A stretch of DNA of 64,000 nt from Ornithinibacillus sp047228935 (GCF_047228935.1 NZ_JBFEGG010000001.1:1-64000), one strand, 5' to 3'. Counted from the first letter of the stretch, positions 8,803-18,835 are shown. The notes: a model not told the origin generated them from the sequence alone. Numbers and translations are program-made.

Positions 8803-9342
8803 TTATTCTTTTCCCTTTTTCAATATAACGAAAGAAGCGACGATATAAACAAAAGAAATCAAATAAAATAAGCTAGCAATAGTTAAGAAATCAATTAGAT
8901 AGCCTGTTAAGATAATTCCTATACCACTCCACAGGGATACGTGAAAATGATACTTTCCAATACGTTTCCCTGTAGTATTACTATCTTTTTCGTTACGTGC
9001 GAGGAATGCCTTTTCTGTATTTTTTTGAATCGCACCGAGAATCCCCATGACAATTTGAATAACATAAACTTGCCATACATGAATGAGAAGTGGGATGATT
9101 AGCATAACTATTGCCATGCCAAGTGTATAAACAAGAAGCATTGTCTTATCACCAAATCGATCACCTAATTGGCCAATGACAGGATAGGTTAGAGCTGCAG
9201 TTAGAGTGAATAGTCCATAAGCCCAGCCAAATTGTGAGTAACTATCTCCAATATTCTTTATGAGTAATAAATAAAATGGAAAGACAACACTACTTGCTGC
9301 GATTAGGATGCTTTGGGCGATTAGAAATTTATGAAAATTCAT
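8803..9342 (-). CDS. Half-size MFS-type membrane protein
   Basis: A 179-residue protein with six predicted membrane segments. GQLGDRFGDK between segments 2 and 3 matches MFS motif A. This is half of a normal 12-span transporter, and no second half is found in the 200 bp downstream. The ATG at 9342 has GGAG about 8 nt upstream and overlaps the stop of the upstream FAD oxidoreductase by 4 bp (ATGA), so the two are translationally coupled. It may dimerise or serve the oxidoreductase; substrate unknown. Confidence 0.7.
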   Translation of the reverse strand: MNFHKFLIAQSILIAASSVVFPFYLLLIKNIGDSYSQFGWAYGLFTLTAALTYPVIGQLGDRFGDKTMLLVYTLGMAIVMLIIPLLIHVWQVYVIQIVMGILGAIQKNTEKAFLARNEKDSNTTGKRIGKYHFHVSLWSGIGIILTGYLIDFLTIASLFYLISFVYIVASFVILKKGKE

Positions 9343-10766
9343 TGACTATACTCCTTGTAAAATAGGTTCATAAATAGTTCATTTGGATCAAACTGTTTCT
9401 TTTGCTCGAAAAATTCTTTGTTACGCGGATATGCTTCATCCATTTGAGCTTGTGTTGGATAAGAATAATAAGGCAGATAATAGGAGCCATTGTGTTTTAA
9501 AGTAACATCTATCATTTTTTGGATAACCTTTTCTGTTTGTTCAATCTCCTTTTTATCTCTTCCTTGATTAATTAACAAAACAAGAGCAAACATATCCTCT
9601 TTCGCATAGGACAATACTGCTTCTTCATCCTCATTCACATATCGTACTGTAATATTTAATAGATTCAAATCTTCTTTTTCAAGAACTACACGTAAATCAT
9701 CTAAATAACTAGTGAACTTATCAACTGGAACAAAATACTCCTGTAAAATTTCTGTTTTCCTTGCATTATCATACTCCATAAATTTACTTGCCCCACGCAT
9801 AGCATTGTTACGTGTAATATAATTACCATCTTGGCCAGTATAAAATTTGTCCTGTACTTTCCAAAGTAAATCCTTACCCCAGTCACTGTGTCGTGCTAAT
9901 CCGAGCATGAATTTAGAAGGTGCAGCAATTGTTTCTCTTTTTAATTTATCATAGTTGGTTATATCATCTTGATTCTCTACTAATTCATAATCCGTAACAT
10001 ACATATCTCGTAGCAAAGTCTCAGGTGCTACTGATAATCTAGCAATATGCATTCGGATATCTTCATTTTGTTGCACTTCCTGAATAAAGTACTCAGGATA
10101 ATCCTGGTAATCGATTGATTTTGAACGAATCTGATAGAGTTCGTCTTCTGTCAAATGTAATGTGACATCTAAAATAATACCGAATAAACCGTATCCTCCG
10201 ATCACGAGAGGAAATAGATTACTATTTTCCGTTCGACTAACATTAATAATTTCCCCTTTAGGAGTAAGAAGTCGGAAGGATTCAACGGTATCTATAAGCG
10301 AACCGAAACGAATATCTCTACCATGAGCATTAACACTAATAGATCCTCCGACAGTAAATATGTTTTGTGACTGCATCACGCGAATTGCCAAGTGGTCAGG
10401 ATTAATTTTCCGTTGAATATCTTCCCAAGTAGCACCACTTTGAACTGTAATACGTTTTTCTTCTGGGTTATAATCAAGTATTTTGTTATACTTCTTCATA
10501 TCTATTACGGTGCCATTAGGATAATATGTTTGTCCTCCTTGACTATGCTGCATACCAGCAACAGAAATTTTCTCACCGTTCTCAATTGCCTCTTGCACCC
10601 AACTTTGTATTTCAGCTTCAGTTGTAGCACTATGTACTTCTTTTATTCTAGTCGGTAGTAGTTGACCGACATCTTCCATAATTATTGGTTTGTGATTATA
10701 CAGCCAAAGAGAGGTTGCTAATCCTATTCCGTATAAAATTGTAATGAGCATCATAGTTTTTTTCAA
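9339..10766 (-). CDS. Membrane-anchored FAD-linked oxidoreductase
   Basis: A 475-residue FAD-dependent oxidase/dehydrogenase of the GlcD/FAD_binding_4 type. An N-terminal hydrophobic helix (about residues 4-20) anchors it. The PP-loop region holds GMQHSQGG and TVGGSISVNAHGRDI, the flavin-binding core. A C-terminal cap domain follows. The TTG at 10766 is preferred because GGGGAG lies 7 nt upstream; the ATG at 10787 has no visible site. It forms an ATGA-coupled pair with the half-MFS gene. The substrate is unknown; relatives oxidise sugar lactones, hydroxy acids or alditols. Confidence 0.8.
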   Translation of the reverse strand: MKKTMMLITILYGIGLATSLWLYNHKPIIMEDVGQLLPTRIKEVHSATTEAEIQSWVQEAIENGEKISVAGMQHSQGGQTYYPNGTVIDMKKYNKILDYNPEEKRITVQSGATWEDIQRKINPDHLAIRVMQSQNIFTVGGSISVNAHGRDIRFGSLIDTVESFRLLTPKGEIINVSRTENSNLFPLVIGGYGLFGIILDVTLHLTEDELYQIRSKSIDYQDYPEYFIQEVQQNEDIRMHIARLSVAPETLLRDMYVTDYELVENQDDITNYDKLKRETIAAPSKFMLGLARHSDWGKDLLWKVQDKFYTGQDGNYITRNNAMRGASKFMEYDNARKTEILQEYFVPVDKFTSYLDDLRVVLEKEDLNLLNITVRYVNEDEEAVLSYAKEDMFALVLLINQGRDKKEIEQTEKVIQKMIDVTLKHNGSYYLPYYSYPTQAQMDEAYPRNKEFFEQKKQFDPNELFMNLFYKEYSQ

Positions 10767-10942
10767 AATAGATCTCCCCAAATTCATGGTTTTAAAAGCA
10801 ATTTTGTCTAGTACAGTATAGCTTTTAGCCCCCTTTCTTACAATGCTTTCTTAAAGATACTTTAAGAATATATATTCCAAAGGAGTTACCCGATCCACAT
10901 ATCAAACGTTTTTATGTAGAAGAGCAACTCCCTATCCATTTC

Positions 10943-11689
10943 CTACACTTTTAATTGGTTCAATAACAAATGAAAAGGACACTTATTTAAAGTTTTATCG
11001 TCATCCCGTAAAAAGTATTGTCTCCACTCGTAGTTATCTAAAGAACCGTAGTTATTTAAATCGGGATGTATATCGATAGAATCATAATTCTTCAGCCGTT
11101 TCCTAATCTGTGTTTTTATTTTTTCTGCCTGTTTTTCGGATTTGTTAAAAGCTTGCAATACCCATCTGGGTGTAATGGCAAGCATCATGGTATCAAAATG
11201 TCTGCTCTGTCGTTTTGTATGTGCTGGTGTTGCGCAGTAAATGAAATATCTTTCCTCTTGGAAACAATATTCCCAAATTGGATCATGTGGATCTGTTGGA
11301 ATTTCCTGTGGCCATTCGGCATCATCGATAGTCGATAATGTACTAAGCAGTTTCCAAAATAATTGTTCATAATTCTCAACTGTATACGAGTTTCTACTAT
11401 CTTCTGGAAGTTGAAAAAATATAATCAGGGAAGTGTAATCTCCTATTTCTTTTGATTCCTCTGTAAAATCCTTTAATAAATATGCTAACTGCTTAACTGT
11501 TTCAGTTTCTCTTGGGTCACCGATAAATCCGTATCGAAGCTGATTTAAAGAAAACCCAATTGTCGCTGGAATACACGGGAATAGCTTAGTTTTATCTGTC
11601 ATTTTTATTTTGAAATTTTCTAATGCTACTCTTTCCCACTTTTTAAGTTTATTTCTATTCGTATGATTGTCTCGAAATGAAGCGTTCAT
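10943..11689 (-). CDS. YqcI/YcgG family protein
   Basis: A 248-residue soluble protein of the YqcI/YcgG family. Typical parts are FPCIPATIGF near the N-terminus, the RYGFIGDPRE block, and HDPIWEYCF followed by the RQSRHF segment. The biochemical role of the family is unknown. The ATG at 11689 is chosen because GGGGGTGA lies about 7 nt upstream; a TTG at 11704 is less likely. It is transcribed alone, with 155 bp to the next minus-strand gene. Confidence 0.85.
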   Translation of the reverse strand: MNASFRDNHTNRNKLKKWERVALENFKIKMTDKTKLFPCIPATIGFSLNQLRYGFIGDPRETETVKQLAYLLKDFTEESKEIGDYTSLIIFFQLPEDSRNSYTVENYEQLFWKLLSTLSTIDDAEWPQEIPTDPHDPIWEYCFQEERYFIYCATPAHTKRQSRHFDTMMLAITPRWVLQAFNKSEKQAEKIKTQIRKRLKNYDSIDIHPDLNNYGSLDNYEWRQYFLRDDDKTLNKCPFHLLLNQLKV

Positions 11690-11904
11690 TAGAATCACCC
11701 CCAACTCCCTATACTTTATTCAATCGTACAGGTTGGGTGATTAACCTAATAAAAAATAGGCGAACTCCCATTATATCCATTGTGCTAGCCACCCTTTAAA
11801 GTATTAGAAGCCTACTTTTATGTAAAAATGACTAGAAAAAATTACAAAATATATTTTTGTCGTATGGGGCATTTTAAATAATGAATATCTGAGGAGGATC
11901 TCAC

Positions 11905-13221
11905 GTGGCTCAGTCTAATTCAGAGGAAAAGAAAATGAAGTGGTGGCACCTATCATTATTTGGAGTCGGTTGTACAATTGGAACTGGCTTCTTTTTAGGT
12001 TCTAGTATAGGGATCAAGCAGGGTGGACCATCTATTGTCTTTGGTATTATTTTGGCTGGAATTGCAACCTATATTGTCTATGATGGTTTAGCAAAATTAA
12101 CGGCAAGTCAACCAGAAAAAGGTGCTTTTCGGACCTATGCTAAACAGGCATATGGACGTTGGGCTGGTTTTAGTATTGGGTGGATCTATTGGTTTTCTGA
12201 AATATTAATTATGGGAAGTCAGCTTACCGCATTGTCTATTTTTTCACAATTTTGGTTTCCAGAATTGCCAATGTGGTTATTTGCACTTGGATATGCGGTG
12301 TTAGGGTTAGTTGTATTACTACTTGGTGCAAAGAAACTAAGTAAAGTTGAAAATTTACTTGCCGTGATTAAATTTGCTGCTATCTTGATGTTTATTATAA
12401 TAGCTGGTGCATTTGTTTTTGGGCTATTTGAAGGTGTTAAAGAATTACATATACCTAAAGCTTTGAATGAATTTTTCCCTACAGGTGGGATTGGGTTTTG
12501 GTCGAGCCTTATCTTTGCATTTTTTGCATTCGGGGGAATTGAGGTAATGGGCCTCATGGCAGTCCAATTGAAAGAACCGAAAGATGCTCCTAAAGCTGGC
12601 AAAGTCATGATTTTATCCTTAGTTGCCATTTATGCGATTGCCTTAGCTTTAGCGATAGTTCTTATGCCTTGGGATAAATTTAACACAGAAAAAAGCCCAT
12701 TCATTGATTCGTTAAAGGACTTTGATTTAGGCATTGTACCCCATATCTTTAATGGTGCATTAATTATTGCAGGCTTCTCTACAATGGTTGCATCATTCTA
12801 TGGGGTAACCACCATTCTTGTTTCATTAGCTGAGGATGAGGATGCACCTTCTTTATTTGCTAAAGAAGGGAAATTAGCTGTACCTATTCCTGCTTTAGGT
12901 TTATTAATTTTTGGGATTGCAGTATCCATCATTATGTCTCTTGTACTTCCAGAAAATATATATGCCTATATCACTACAGCTGCCGGACTTATGCTACTTT
13001 ACAACTGGTTTTTTATTATATTATCTGCTAGAAAGCTTAGAAAAGTTGACCTAAAGGAATCGATTAAATACTATATCGGAATGGTGTTATTATTAGCTGG
13101 AGTTAGTGGTACGTTACTTGATAAAGTAAATCGCCCAGGATTTTTCATAAGCTTAGGGATTATCTGTGTCATAGGAATTGTTGCTTTCTTTATGAATAAA
13201 AAGTGGAAAAAGGAGAATTAG
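11905..13221 (+). CDS. APC-superfamily amino acid permease
   Basis: A 438-residue transporter with about 12 membrane segments. The N-terminal GVGCTIGTGFFLGSS matches the unwound TM1 substrate-binding helix of amino acid/polyamine antiporters, and FAFGGIEV lies in TM6. The start is GTG, with GAGGAGG at 11891-11897 spaced 7 nt. The charged loop LAEDEDAPSLF is typical of the family. The stop codon overlaps the converging lysE-type gene by 4 bp. The exact amino acid cannot be named. Confidence 0.88.
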   Translation: MAQSNSEEKKMKWWHLSLFGVGCTIGTGFFLGSSIGIKQGGPSIVFGIILAGIATYIVYDGLAKLTASQPEKGAFRTYAKQAYGRWAGFSIGWIYWFSEILIMGSQLTALSIFSQFWFPELPMWLFALGYAVLGLVVLLLGAKKLSKVENLLAVIKFAAILMFIIIAGAFVFGLFEGVKELHIPKALNEFFPTGGIGFWSSLIFAFFAFGGIEVMGLMAVQLKEPKDAPKAGKVMILSLVAIYAIALALAIVLMPWDKFNTEKSPFIDSLKDFDLGIVPHIFNGALIIAGFSTMVASFYGVTTILVSLAEDEDAPSLFAKEGKLAVPIPALGLLIFGIAVSIIMSLVLPENIYAYITTAAGLMLLYNWFFIILSARKLRKVDLKESIKYYIGMVLLLAGVSGTLLDKVNRPGFFISLGIICVIGIVAFFMNKKWKKEN

Positions 13222-13850
13222 CTATCTATTAATAATAGAGCCCCTTGTAATCCAAAGTAAATCCCAAATCCAATAAGTGCTAAACCGGAAATGATTGAAA
13301 TACTTGTAAGTAATCGTTTATTTAACACTTTCCGGAAACTACTTGAAACTGCTGCCATGGCTATGTCCCATGATAATAATCCGATAAAAATTGCCCCACT
13401 ATAAATAATAAGTGCTTGAAGTCCATAGGTGGATGCGGTTTTTGCAAGTACAGAACCATATATCCCTAACCAAAATAAGATGGTTAATGGATTAGTGATT
13501 GACATAAGGAACCCTGCGAAGAAAGATTTATGCAAGGGTTCTTTATTTCTTTCGTGGACGGTATTGATCTCCTTTGCGCTAACCATGCTTTCAACACCTG
13601 TATAAATTAAAACAAATCCTCCAAATAACCATAAAAAAGTTTGAACAAATGGTACCTCTACGACATGAACAATCCCTAAATAAACAACTAACATATAAAT
13701 TGCATCGGCAAGTATCGCTCCAAGACCGACAAACCATGCAGGAAAAAATCCTCCTTTTATACCTCGATCTAATTGTGCAGCGTTTACTGGTCCAATTGGT
13801 GCTGCTAGTGATAAGCCTAATAGAATATAGCTAAAAAAGGTACCCAACAT
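13218..13850 (-). CDS. LysE/RhtB-family amino acid exporter
   Basis: A 210-residue membrane protein with six predicted spans. It has the family opening LSLAAPIGPVNAAQL and FLMSITNPLTILFW in the fourth segment. LysE-type translocators export amino acids. The ATG at 13850 is preferred (AAAGGAG 5-6 nt upstream); a GTG at 13856 abuts the site. It converges on an amino acid permease with overlapping stops, which pairs import and export genes tail to tail without a terminator between them. Confidence 0.88.
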   Translation of the reverse strand: MLGTFFSYILLGLSLAAPIGPVNAAQLDRGIKGGFFPAWFVGLGAILADAIYMLVVYLGIVHVVEVPFVQTFLWLFGGFVLIYTGVESMVSAKEINTVHERNKEPLHKSFFAGFLMSITNPLTILFWLGIYGSVLAKTASTYGLQALIIYSGAIFIGLLSWDIAMAAVSSSFRKVLNKRLLTSISIISGLALIGFGIYFGLQGALLLIDS

Positions 13851-14099
13851 GAACACTCCTTTAAATGAAAAACACTCTATTTATTTCTATTCAAAAAGGA
13901 ATGCTTGTACGACTAAAAGTGTGGAAAAAAGTTTAATAACCAAAGTATTACCTAAGTGGGAAAAATAATCTAAAAGGAATGATAGAAATGCATCATTGGG
14001 AAGTGAATGACACCTAAAGCCACCGAATAAACCACTATCCATTTGCATACCAATGTTGATAAGACGAGTTTTATCTATTCCGTGATAGGAGGTGTAAAC

Positions 14100-14309
14100 A
14101 TGGCATCAAGATCAAAATTTAAAGATCCAGGGTTAATCTTAACGATAGTCTTAGTTCTATATGCTAGCTTTGTATTTATTTGGTGGCCAACAGAAATTTA
14201 TGTTGGTGGGATTTCATTAGTTGGATGGTTGATGTTTATCGGTCTATTCTTCTGGTTCTTGTTAGCGATTATTTATTGTCTTTGGATTGAGAAGCTCGAA
14301 AAAGAATAG
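14100..14309 (+). CDS. Small two-span partner of the sodium/solute symporter
   Basis: A 69-residue protein with two hydrophobic segments (about residues 12-30 and 38-60). AGGAGGTG at 14088-14095 fits the ATG at 14100. It lies 27 bp ahead of the symporter gene. Short membrane proteins (DUF485/DUF997-like) often precede SSS-family genes in this way. Assignment is by size, topology and context. Confidence 0.65.
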   Translation: MASRSKFKDPGLILTIVLVLYASFVFIWWPTEIYVGGISLVGWLMFIGLFFWFLLAIIYCLWIEKLEKE

Positions 14310-14336
14310 AGTACTTTTTAAAGGAGGGAGCTTAAA

Positions 14337-15773
14337 ATGCGAACTACCGAAGCTATTATACTTTTTATCTATTTAATCGTCATAACGGTGATTGGAATCT
14401 ACTTTTATCGGAGAGCACGTCAGTCGGAAAGTGATTACTTTACTGCTGGACAAAGTATCAATACGTTCGTTGGGGCATTTGCTATATTTGCTGCGGTTGC
14501 TAGTTCTAGTTCGTTAATGGGGGCCGTTGGTTCTGGGGTCGCGTTAGGTGTTCCGTACTTTTTCACCTATGCCTTTGGGGTAATTGCGATTATGCCATTT
14601 GCCATGTTTCTAATTTCCGGGCAAATTCGTCGTTCTGGTGCTAAAACGATGCCTGACTTTTTTAACCAACGGTACGGGAAATCCGTCCAAATTGTTTCGG
14701 CTGTAATTGTGGTTATTGGAATGACATTTTACATGGTACCACAGCTGACAGCGTCTGGACTTATTGGCTCTTATGTACTCGGAATTGATTATACAACCGC
14801 TGTGATTGTACTTGGATTAGGCTTTACGATTTACGCGGCACTAGGAGGAATGTGGGCAATAACTTATACCGACCTCCTACAAGGTGCAATTATGTTAGTA
14901 GGAATTGTGGTTCTTGCTGGATTTATTTTAGTCGATCATAGTGGGCTTAGCTCCCTAATTAGTGATGCCCTTGCCGTAAGTCCAGATTTTGGTGATATAA
15001 CACAACCATGGATGTCCTATTTTGGTTTGTTTATCGCCTTTTTATGGTTTGGGATTATTTCGCCATCAGTAGTCATGCGTAACTTTGCTTCTCGTGATGC
15101 CAGAACTGCTCGTCGTTCTGCGATGTGGGCTTGTTTATTATATTTAACATTATTTATTTCTGGCTTCATGGTAACATCTGCTGGTGCAAGTCTGGGAATC
15201 ATTGAAACGTTGGAACGAAGTGATATGATTTTTGTTTCGGTTATCGAGCATTATTTACCACCAATTTTAGGTGGAATTATGTTGGCGGGGCTAATGGCAG
15301 CGATTATGTCATCAGCAGATGCGATGTTATTAGCCATATCAGCAGGAATTGCCCATGACATTTACAAAGGTCACATTAACAAGCAAGCTTCGGAAAAGTT
15401 TATCACTGGATTAGGATTAGTCGTTATGATTGTTGCAAGTATTATCGGTGTTATTATTGCGATAGATCCACCAGGGCTAATTGCTATCATGGTAGGATGG
15501 GTCGGCGGATTCCTCTTATCCTCTTTCGGGTTCCCACTTGTATTAGGGCTATGGTGGAAACGAGCGAATAGTACTGGTGCACTTGTTGGTATGGTAGGGG
15601 GAGCTCTTACGTTTTTGATTCTTATAATTGGTCAGTGGTTACCTACCAATGCAGAACCAATCATTGGTGCACCTGTTTCCTTACTTTTAACAGTTATAGT
15701 TAGCTTAATGACAAAGCCTCCATCGAAGGAAATACAAGACAGAGTGGATTCCTATCATACCCATTTGGATTAA
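14337..15773 (+). CDS. Sodium:solute symporter (SSS family)
   Basis: A 478-residue membrane protein with about 13 spans. ESDYFTAGQSIN after TM1 and the sodium-site region GLMAAIMSSADAMLLAISAG identify the SSS family. It is close in style to the monocarboxylate and pantothenate branches; the substrate is not determined. AAGGAGGGAG precedes the ATG. It is cotranscribed with the small partner upstream and a 197-residue soluble protein downstream. Confidence 0.88.
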   Translation: MRTTEAIILFIYLIVITVIGIYFYRRARQSESDYFTAGQSINTFVGAFAIFAAVASSSSLMGAVGSGVALGVPYFFTYAFGVIAIMPFAMFLISGQIRRSGAKTMPDFFNQRYGKSVQIVSAVIVVIGMTFYMVPQLTASGLIGSYVLGIDYTTAVIVLGLGFTIYAALGGMWAITYTDLLQGAIMLVGIVVLAGFILVDHSGLSSLISDALAVSPDFGDITQPWMSYFGLFIAFLWFGIISPSVVMRNFASRDARTARRSAMWACLLYLTLFISGFMVTSAGASLGIIETLERSDMIFVSVIEHYLPPILGGIMLAGLMAAIMSSADAMLLAISAGIAHDIYKGHINKQASEKFITGLGLVVMIVASIIGVIIAIDPPGLIAIMVGWVGGFLLSSFGFPLVLGLWWKRANSTGALVGMVGGALTFLILIIGQWLPTNAEPIIGAPVSLLLTVIVSLMTKPPSKEIQDRVDSYHTHLD

Positions 15774-15792
15774 GCCAAGAGGAGGAGGAAAC

Positions 15793-16386
15793 ATGCATAC
15801 AGTTAAGAAAAAGAGTATTTCCATACAGCGTATTGGAGTAGGAAATATAATAAATGAAGCGGAAATCTATTCATTTATCTATAAAAGCCTAGGGATAGGC
15901 TACAAATTAAATAAGAATATAAATGAAAACTACTTACGCGATTTTACGTCAGAAAAGACTTTAATCTATCATCCTTTTTATATAGCGAAAACGGTTGTCC
16001 TTGCAGAACGTCCACCATTTCCTCCGAAAAAAACACCGAATTTAATATTTGTGGATGGGGTATCTGGTTATCGTGGTGTATTTTCTAAAGTTCCCCCCAT
16101 AACCGAGGAAGAGGTGGAAGAAGATTTCCTAGTTCCTGTACGGATTCCAGATGATAAGGCGGCGCTTCAGTATATAAAAGATGTACAACAAAACCAAATC
16201 AATCGCTCCTATGTATTAAAGAAACCACTGCATGATATTAAAGGAGTAACGCTACACTATTTACCTATATGGAAAGTAGTAGTGAATAGTGGGTATATCA
16301 AGGACGTTTTCTTTATAAATGCTAATACAGGAGAATCAGAGAAATACTTGAGTAGCAGATGGAGAAATGGAAAAGACTTGTTATAA
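15793..16386 (+). CDS. Hypothetical protein cotranscribed with symporter
   Basis: A 197-residue soluble protein that starts 19 bp after the symporter with a strong GAGGAGGAGG site. The middle is proline-rich (RPPFPPKKTPN, about residues 74-84). It ends with a beta-rich part (FFINANTGESE) resembling the PepSY-like repeat of some Bacillus proteins. No domain is recognised with confidence. Linkage suggests a role tied to the imported solute. Confidence 0.6.
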   Translation: MHTVKKKSISIQRIGVGNIINEAEIYSFIYKSLGIGYKLNKNINENYLRDFTSEKTLIYHPFYIAKTVVLAERPPFPPKKTPNLIFVDGVSGYRGVFSKVPPITEEEVEEDFLVPVRIPDDKAALQYIKDVQQNQINRSYVLKKPLHDIKGVTLHYLPIWKVVVNSGYIKDVFFINANTGESEKYLSSRWRNGKDLL

Positions 16387-16388
16387 AG

Positions 16389-16428
16389 AAAGAGACATGA
16401 GGAAGAACGATTCTTCATGTCTCTTTCT
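16389..16428 (+). terminator. Terminator of the symporter operon
   Basis: AAAGAGACATGA at 16389-16400 pairs with TCATGTCTCTTT at 16415-16426, with further pairing inside the loop. The T tail is weak. Confidence 0.65.
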
Positions 16429-16429
16429 A

Positions 16430-16715
16430 TTAGTTGTATACTTCCTCCTACAGGTTGTTTGTTTCACACAAGATTAACAGACGTATAAAAAGAAAACCAT
16501 CGTATAAGTTGAAAAGTATGTATTCAGGTAGTTTGGCTTATTGTAAGTCTAGTTGAGAAGAAAGCATTCCATAATTAATCTTGCCCTCTCCCCATAAATA
16601 AGAGAAAAAAGACGAATATTGTAATGGTGAGCTTTATATAGTAGTAACGTGTGAAGAAATCTAAACCTTAGTATGACTTGGTATATCACAAAACGTAACT
16701 ATAAAATTATATAAA
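16430..16715. other. Intergenic region, no gene seen
   Basis: About 290 bp of AT-rich DNA between the symporter operon terminator and the large TPR gene. It contains no reading frame with a ribosome binding site and no recognised RNA; the promoter of the TPR gene should lie here. Confidence 0.5.
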
Positions 16716-16731
16716 AATGTGGGGGATTATC

Positions 16732-18828
16732 GTGACAACGGAGAATCAACTAATTAATAAATCCTATTATCAGACTGTAATAGATCAGAACAATAGTGAA
16801 CACCCAGTTAAAGTTTTGGGTGATATGTACATGGAAGAAATGCAGAAGGAAAGACCGGAATTATCGTTAATTCGCTTTGCACAAGGAGAGGTTTATTTTC
16901 TACATAATGACTATGAAGCGGCTATTTACAAATGGCAACATCCATTAGATGAAAAATTCGTTCCTTGGGCACAGAAAAACATAGCTGATGCCCATTTTGA
17001 AATGGGCTTATTAGCGCATGCAGAAAAATTCTATAATGAAGTTAAAACGGAATCGATTGAGTTGAAATCTGAAGTTCTTCTTCAACTGTTTTCATTATAT
17101 ATTCAACAAGGTAGAACGAAAAAGGCTATTGAGGTTATTAAAAATGCGGTTCAATTAAACCCAGATTATACTTGTGTAACCGAGATGGCTCAAACTTATT
17201 TTGAGGATATAAAGGATTGGGATAACGCAATTGAACTTGCTGTAAACGAGGCAATACGGACTAAATCCCTTTCGTGGTTAACCGTTATAGAGGAGTATGT
17301 AGCACAGGGTCTTACGGTTAAGTATCAACCAAACTATTTTACTGAAGTACTTGTGACTGCTCTCGAAATGGATAAATTACGCTTTGAAAGTTTGATAGAG
17401 ATAATGTGGAATAGCTATAAACAAAGTGAGCTTTATATTTCATGGTTGGAAGAAGTTAATCAGCTATTATTGCATCAAAATGTTGAAGAATCTTATATGT
17501 GGAAGAAGCTACCTAACTTATTTAAAGAGGCGTATGTTGAATTAACTAGTGGAAGATTTTTAATACAAGACATTTCCAATCTAATACAAACTCATTTAAC
17601 AAACTGGTTAGAAATTTCATCGGCTGCTGATACATTTATTTCTTCATCCGCTATTCTTGCTTGGAATGAAGTATTTCCATCGAGTCTTAATGCGACATTG
17701 GTAACTGAAGCAGAGAAACATTTTATAAATACGAATGGGTATCCAAACAGTAGGGAAGAAGGTATTAAGCTTTATGAGTCTATCCTAGAATGGGCTAAAG
17801 AAGAAGAATTGCAGGATGATTTAGCAGCATTTATGGATCCTTTGCTAGAAGAATACAACATAGAAGTAGCGAGCCCTTCGAAAATAAGAAGTGTTATTAA
17901 GGCTGCTATTGAGTTTCTAATTGAAAAACGGGTAGAAGTGGAAAACACGATTATCGATAAGATTAATTGGGATGAAAAATTACTTGTTAGCCTTCAGGAA
18001 ATTCAAAATCAATTGAGTGAAATGGAGACGGAACAAGCACAAGTCATTAAAGATTCATTCCAATCTATAAAAAATGATTCCATTCAACAGATGATGAGTC
18101 AAATACCTGAACTACTGCGCAACTGTTCTGAATTAATTCGGGAAGACAGTGATTTTAGCAAACTTCACGTTGAACTAAATAACGAAATGAATAAACGGAT
18201 AGTTGATTATATGAATAACACTGCTCTCCGTGAGTTCAAAAAAGCGATTCGAGAATGGATTCAGGATTGCGAAGATGAGTTCAAGGATTGTCAAATTAAG
18301 TTAAACGAAATGAGTGAGAATTTTAATAACCAATTTGGTGAAGAGAAGATTGTACTCGATGGTGAATTAAGAATATTAGATGACTGGCAGCGGGATATGG
18401 AACGAATTTCGAGGGCCTTGTTAAAACTTGAAAAAGTAAATATTTTGATGCGCAATAATCCAGTTCAAGTTCTGTTTAAAGGAGCGGGTAAACTATTAAG
18501 CTCTATTTCAAAAGGTAATGATAAAATCTATAGTAAGTATAAATCCTACGTCGAAAATAAAGACTATAGTGAAATAACAAAAGAACTCATTACCCCATTC
18601 ATCCAGCAGTTAGAATTATATGAGGAATCAATTGAATGGGATGTAAACAAGTTTTTCACAAATGCTAATGGAGAACTTGATAGTGTGAGTCAAGAAGTAG
18701 AGGGAGATATTAATAGTCTTAATAATTCACTTAATAGAATGAGGGAAAAACCCGAAATTTATCGTGATCCGTTGACTCTATTTGAGTTAAGACTCCGCCA
18801 GTATGAATTAATGAACACCATAAGTTAA
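16732..18828 (+). CDS. Large TPR-containing cytoplasmic protein
   Basis: A 698-residue acidic protein. Residues 40-170 form tetratricopeptide-like helical pairs (YAAI..., AHFEMGLLAHAEKFYNEV, KAIEVIKNAVQLNPDY). The rest is helical and glutamate/glutamine-rich. The C-terminal 300 residues look like a long coiled coil, somewhat like the stalk of dynamin-type proteins, but no GTPase motif exists. The GTG at 16732 fits the GGGGG site at 16721-16725 better than the ATG at 16717. It is monocistronic with a strong terminator. A scaffold role is likely but unproven. Confidence 0.65.
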   Translation: MTTENQLINKSYYQTVIDQNNSEHPVKVLGDMYMEEMQKERPELSLIRFAQGEVYFLHNDYEAAIYKWQHPLDEKFVPWAQKNIADAHFEMGLLAHAEKFYNEVKTESIELKSEVLLQLFSLYIQQGRTKKAIEVIKNAVQLNPDYTCVTEMAQTYFEDIKDWDNAIELAVNEAIRTKSLSWLTVIEEYVAQGLTVKYQPNYFTEVLVTALEMDKLRFESLIEIMWNSYKQSELYISWLEEVNQLLLHQNVEESYMWKKLPNLFKEAYVELTSGRFLIQDISNLIQTHLTNWLEISSAADTFISSSAILAWNEVFPSSLNATLVTEAEKHFINTNGYPNSREEGIKLYESILEWAKEEELQDDLAAFMDPLLEEYNIEVASPSKIRSVIKAAIEFLIEKRVEVENTIIDKINWDEKLLVSLQEIQNQLSEMETEQAQVIKDSFQSIKNDSIQQMMSQIPELLRNCSELIREDSDFSKLHVELNNEMNKRIVDYMNNTALREFKKAIREWIQDCEDEFKDCQIKLNEMSENFNNQFGEEKIVLDGELRILDDWQRDMERISRALLKLEKVNILMRNNPVQVLFKGAGKLLSSISKGNDKIYSKYKSYVENKDYSEITKELITPFIQQLELYEESIEWDVNKFFTNANGELDSVSQEVEGDINSLNNSLNRMREKPEIYRDPLTLFELRLRQYELMNTIS

Positions 18829-18835
18829 TAAATTT

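Noticed and set aside
13857..14099. Riboswitch ahead of the symporter operon
   Set aside because: No conserved aptamer core was recognised in this 243-bp leader.
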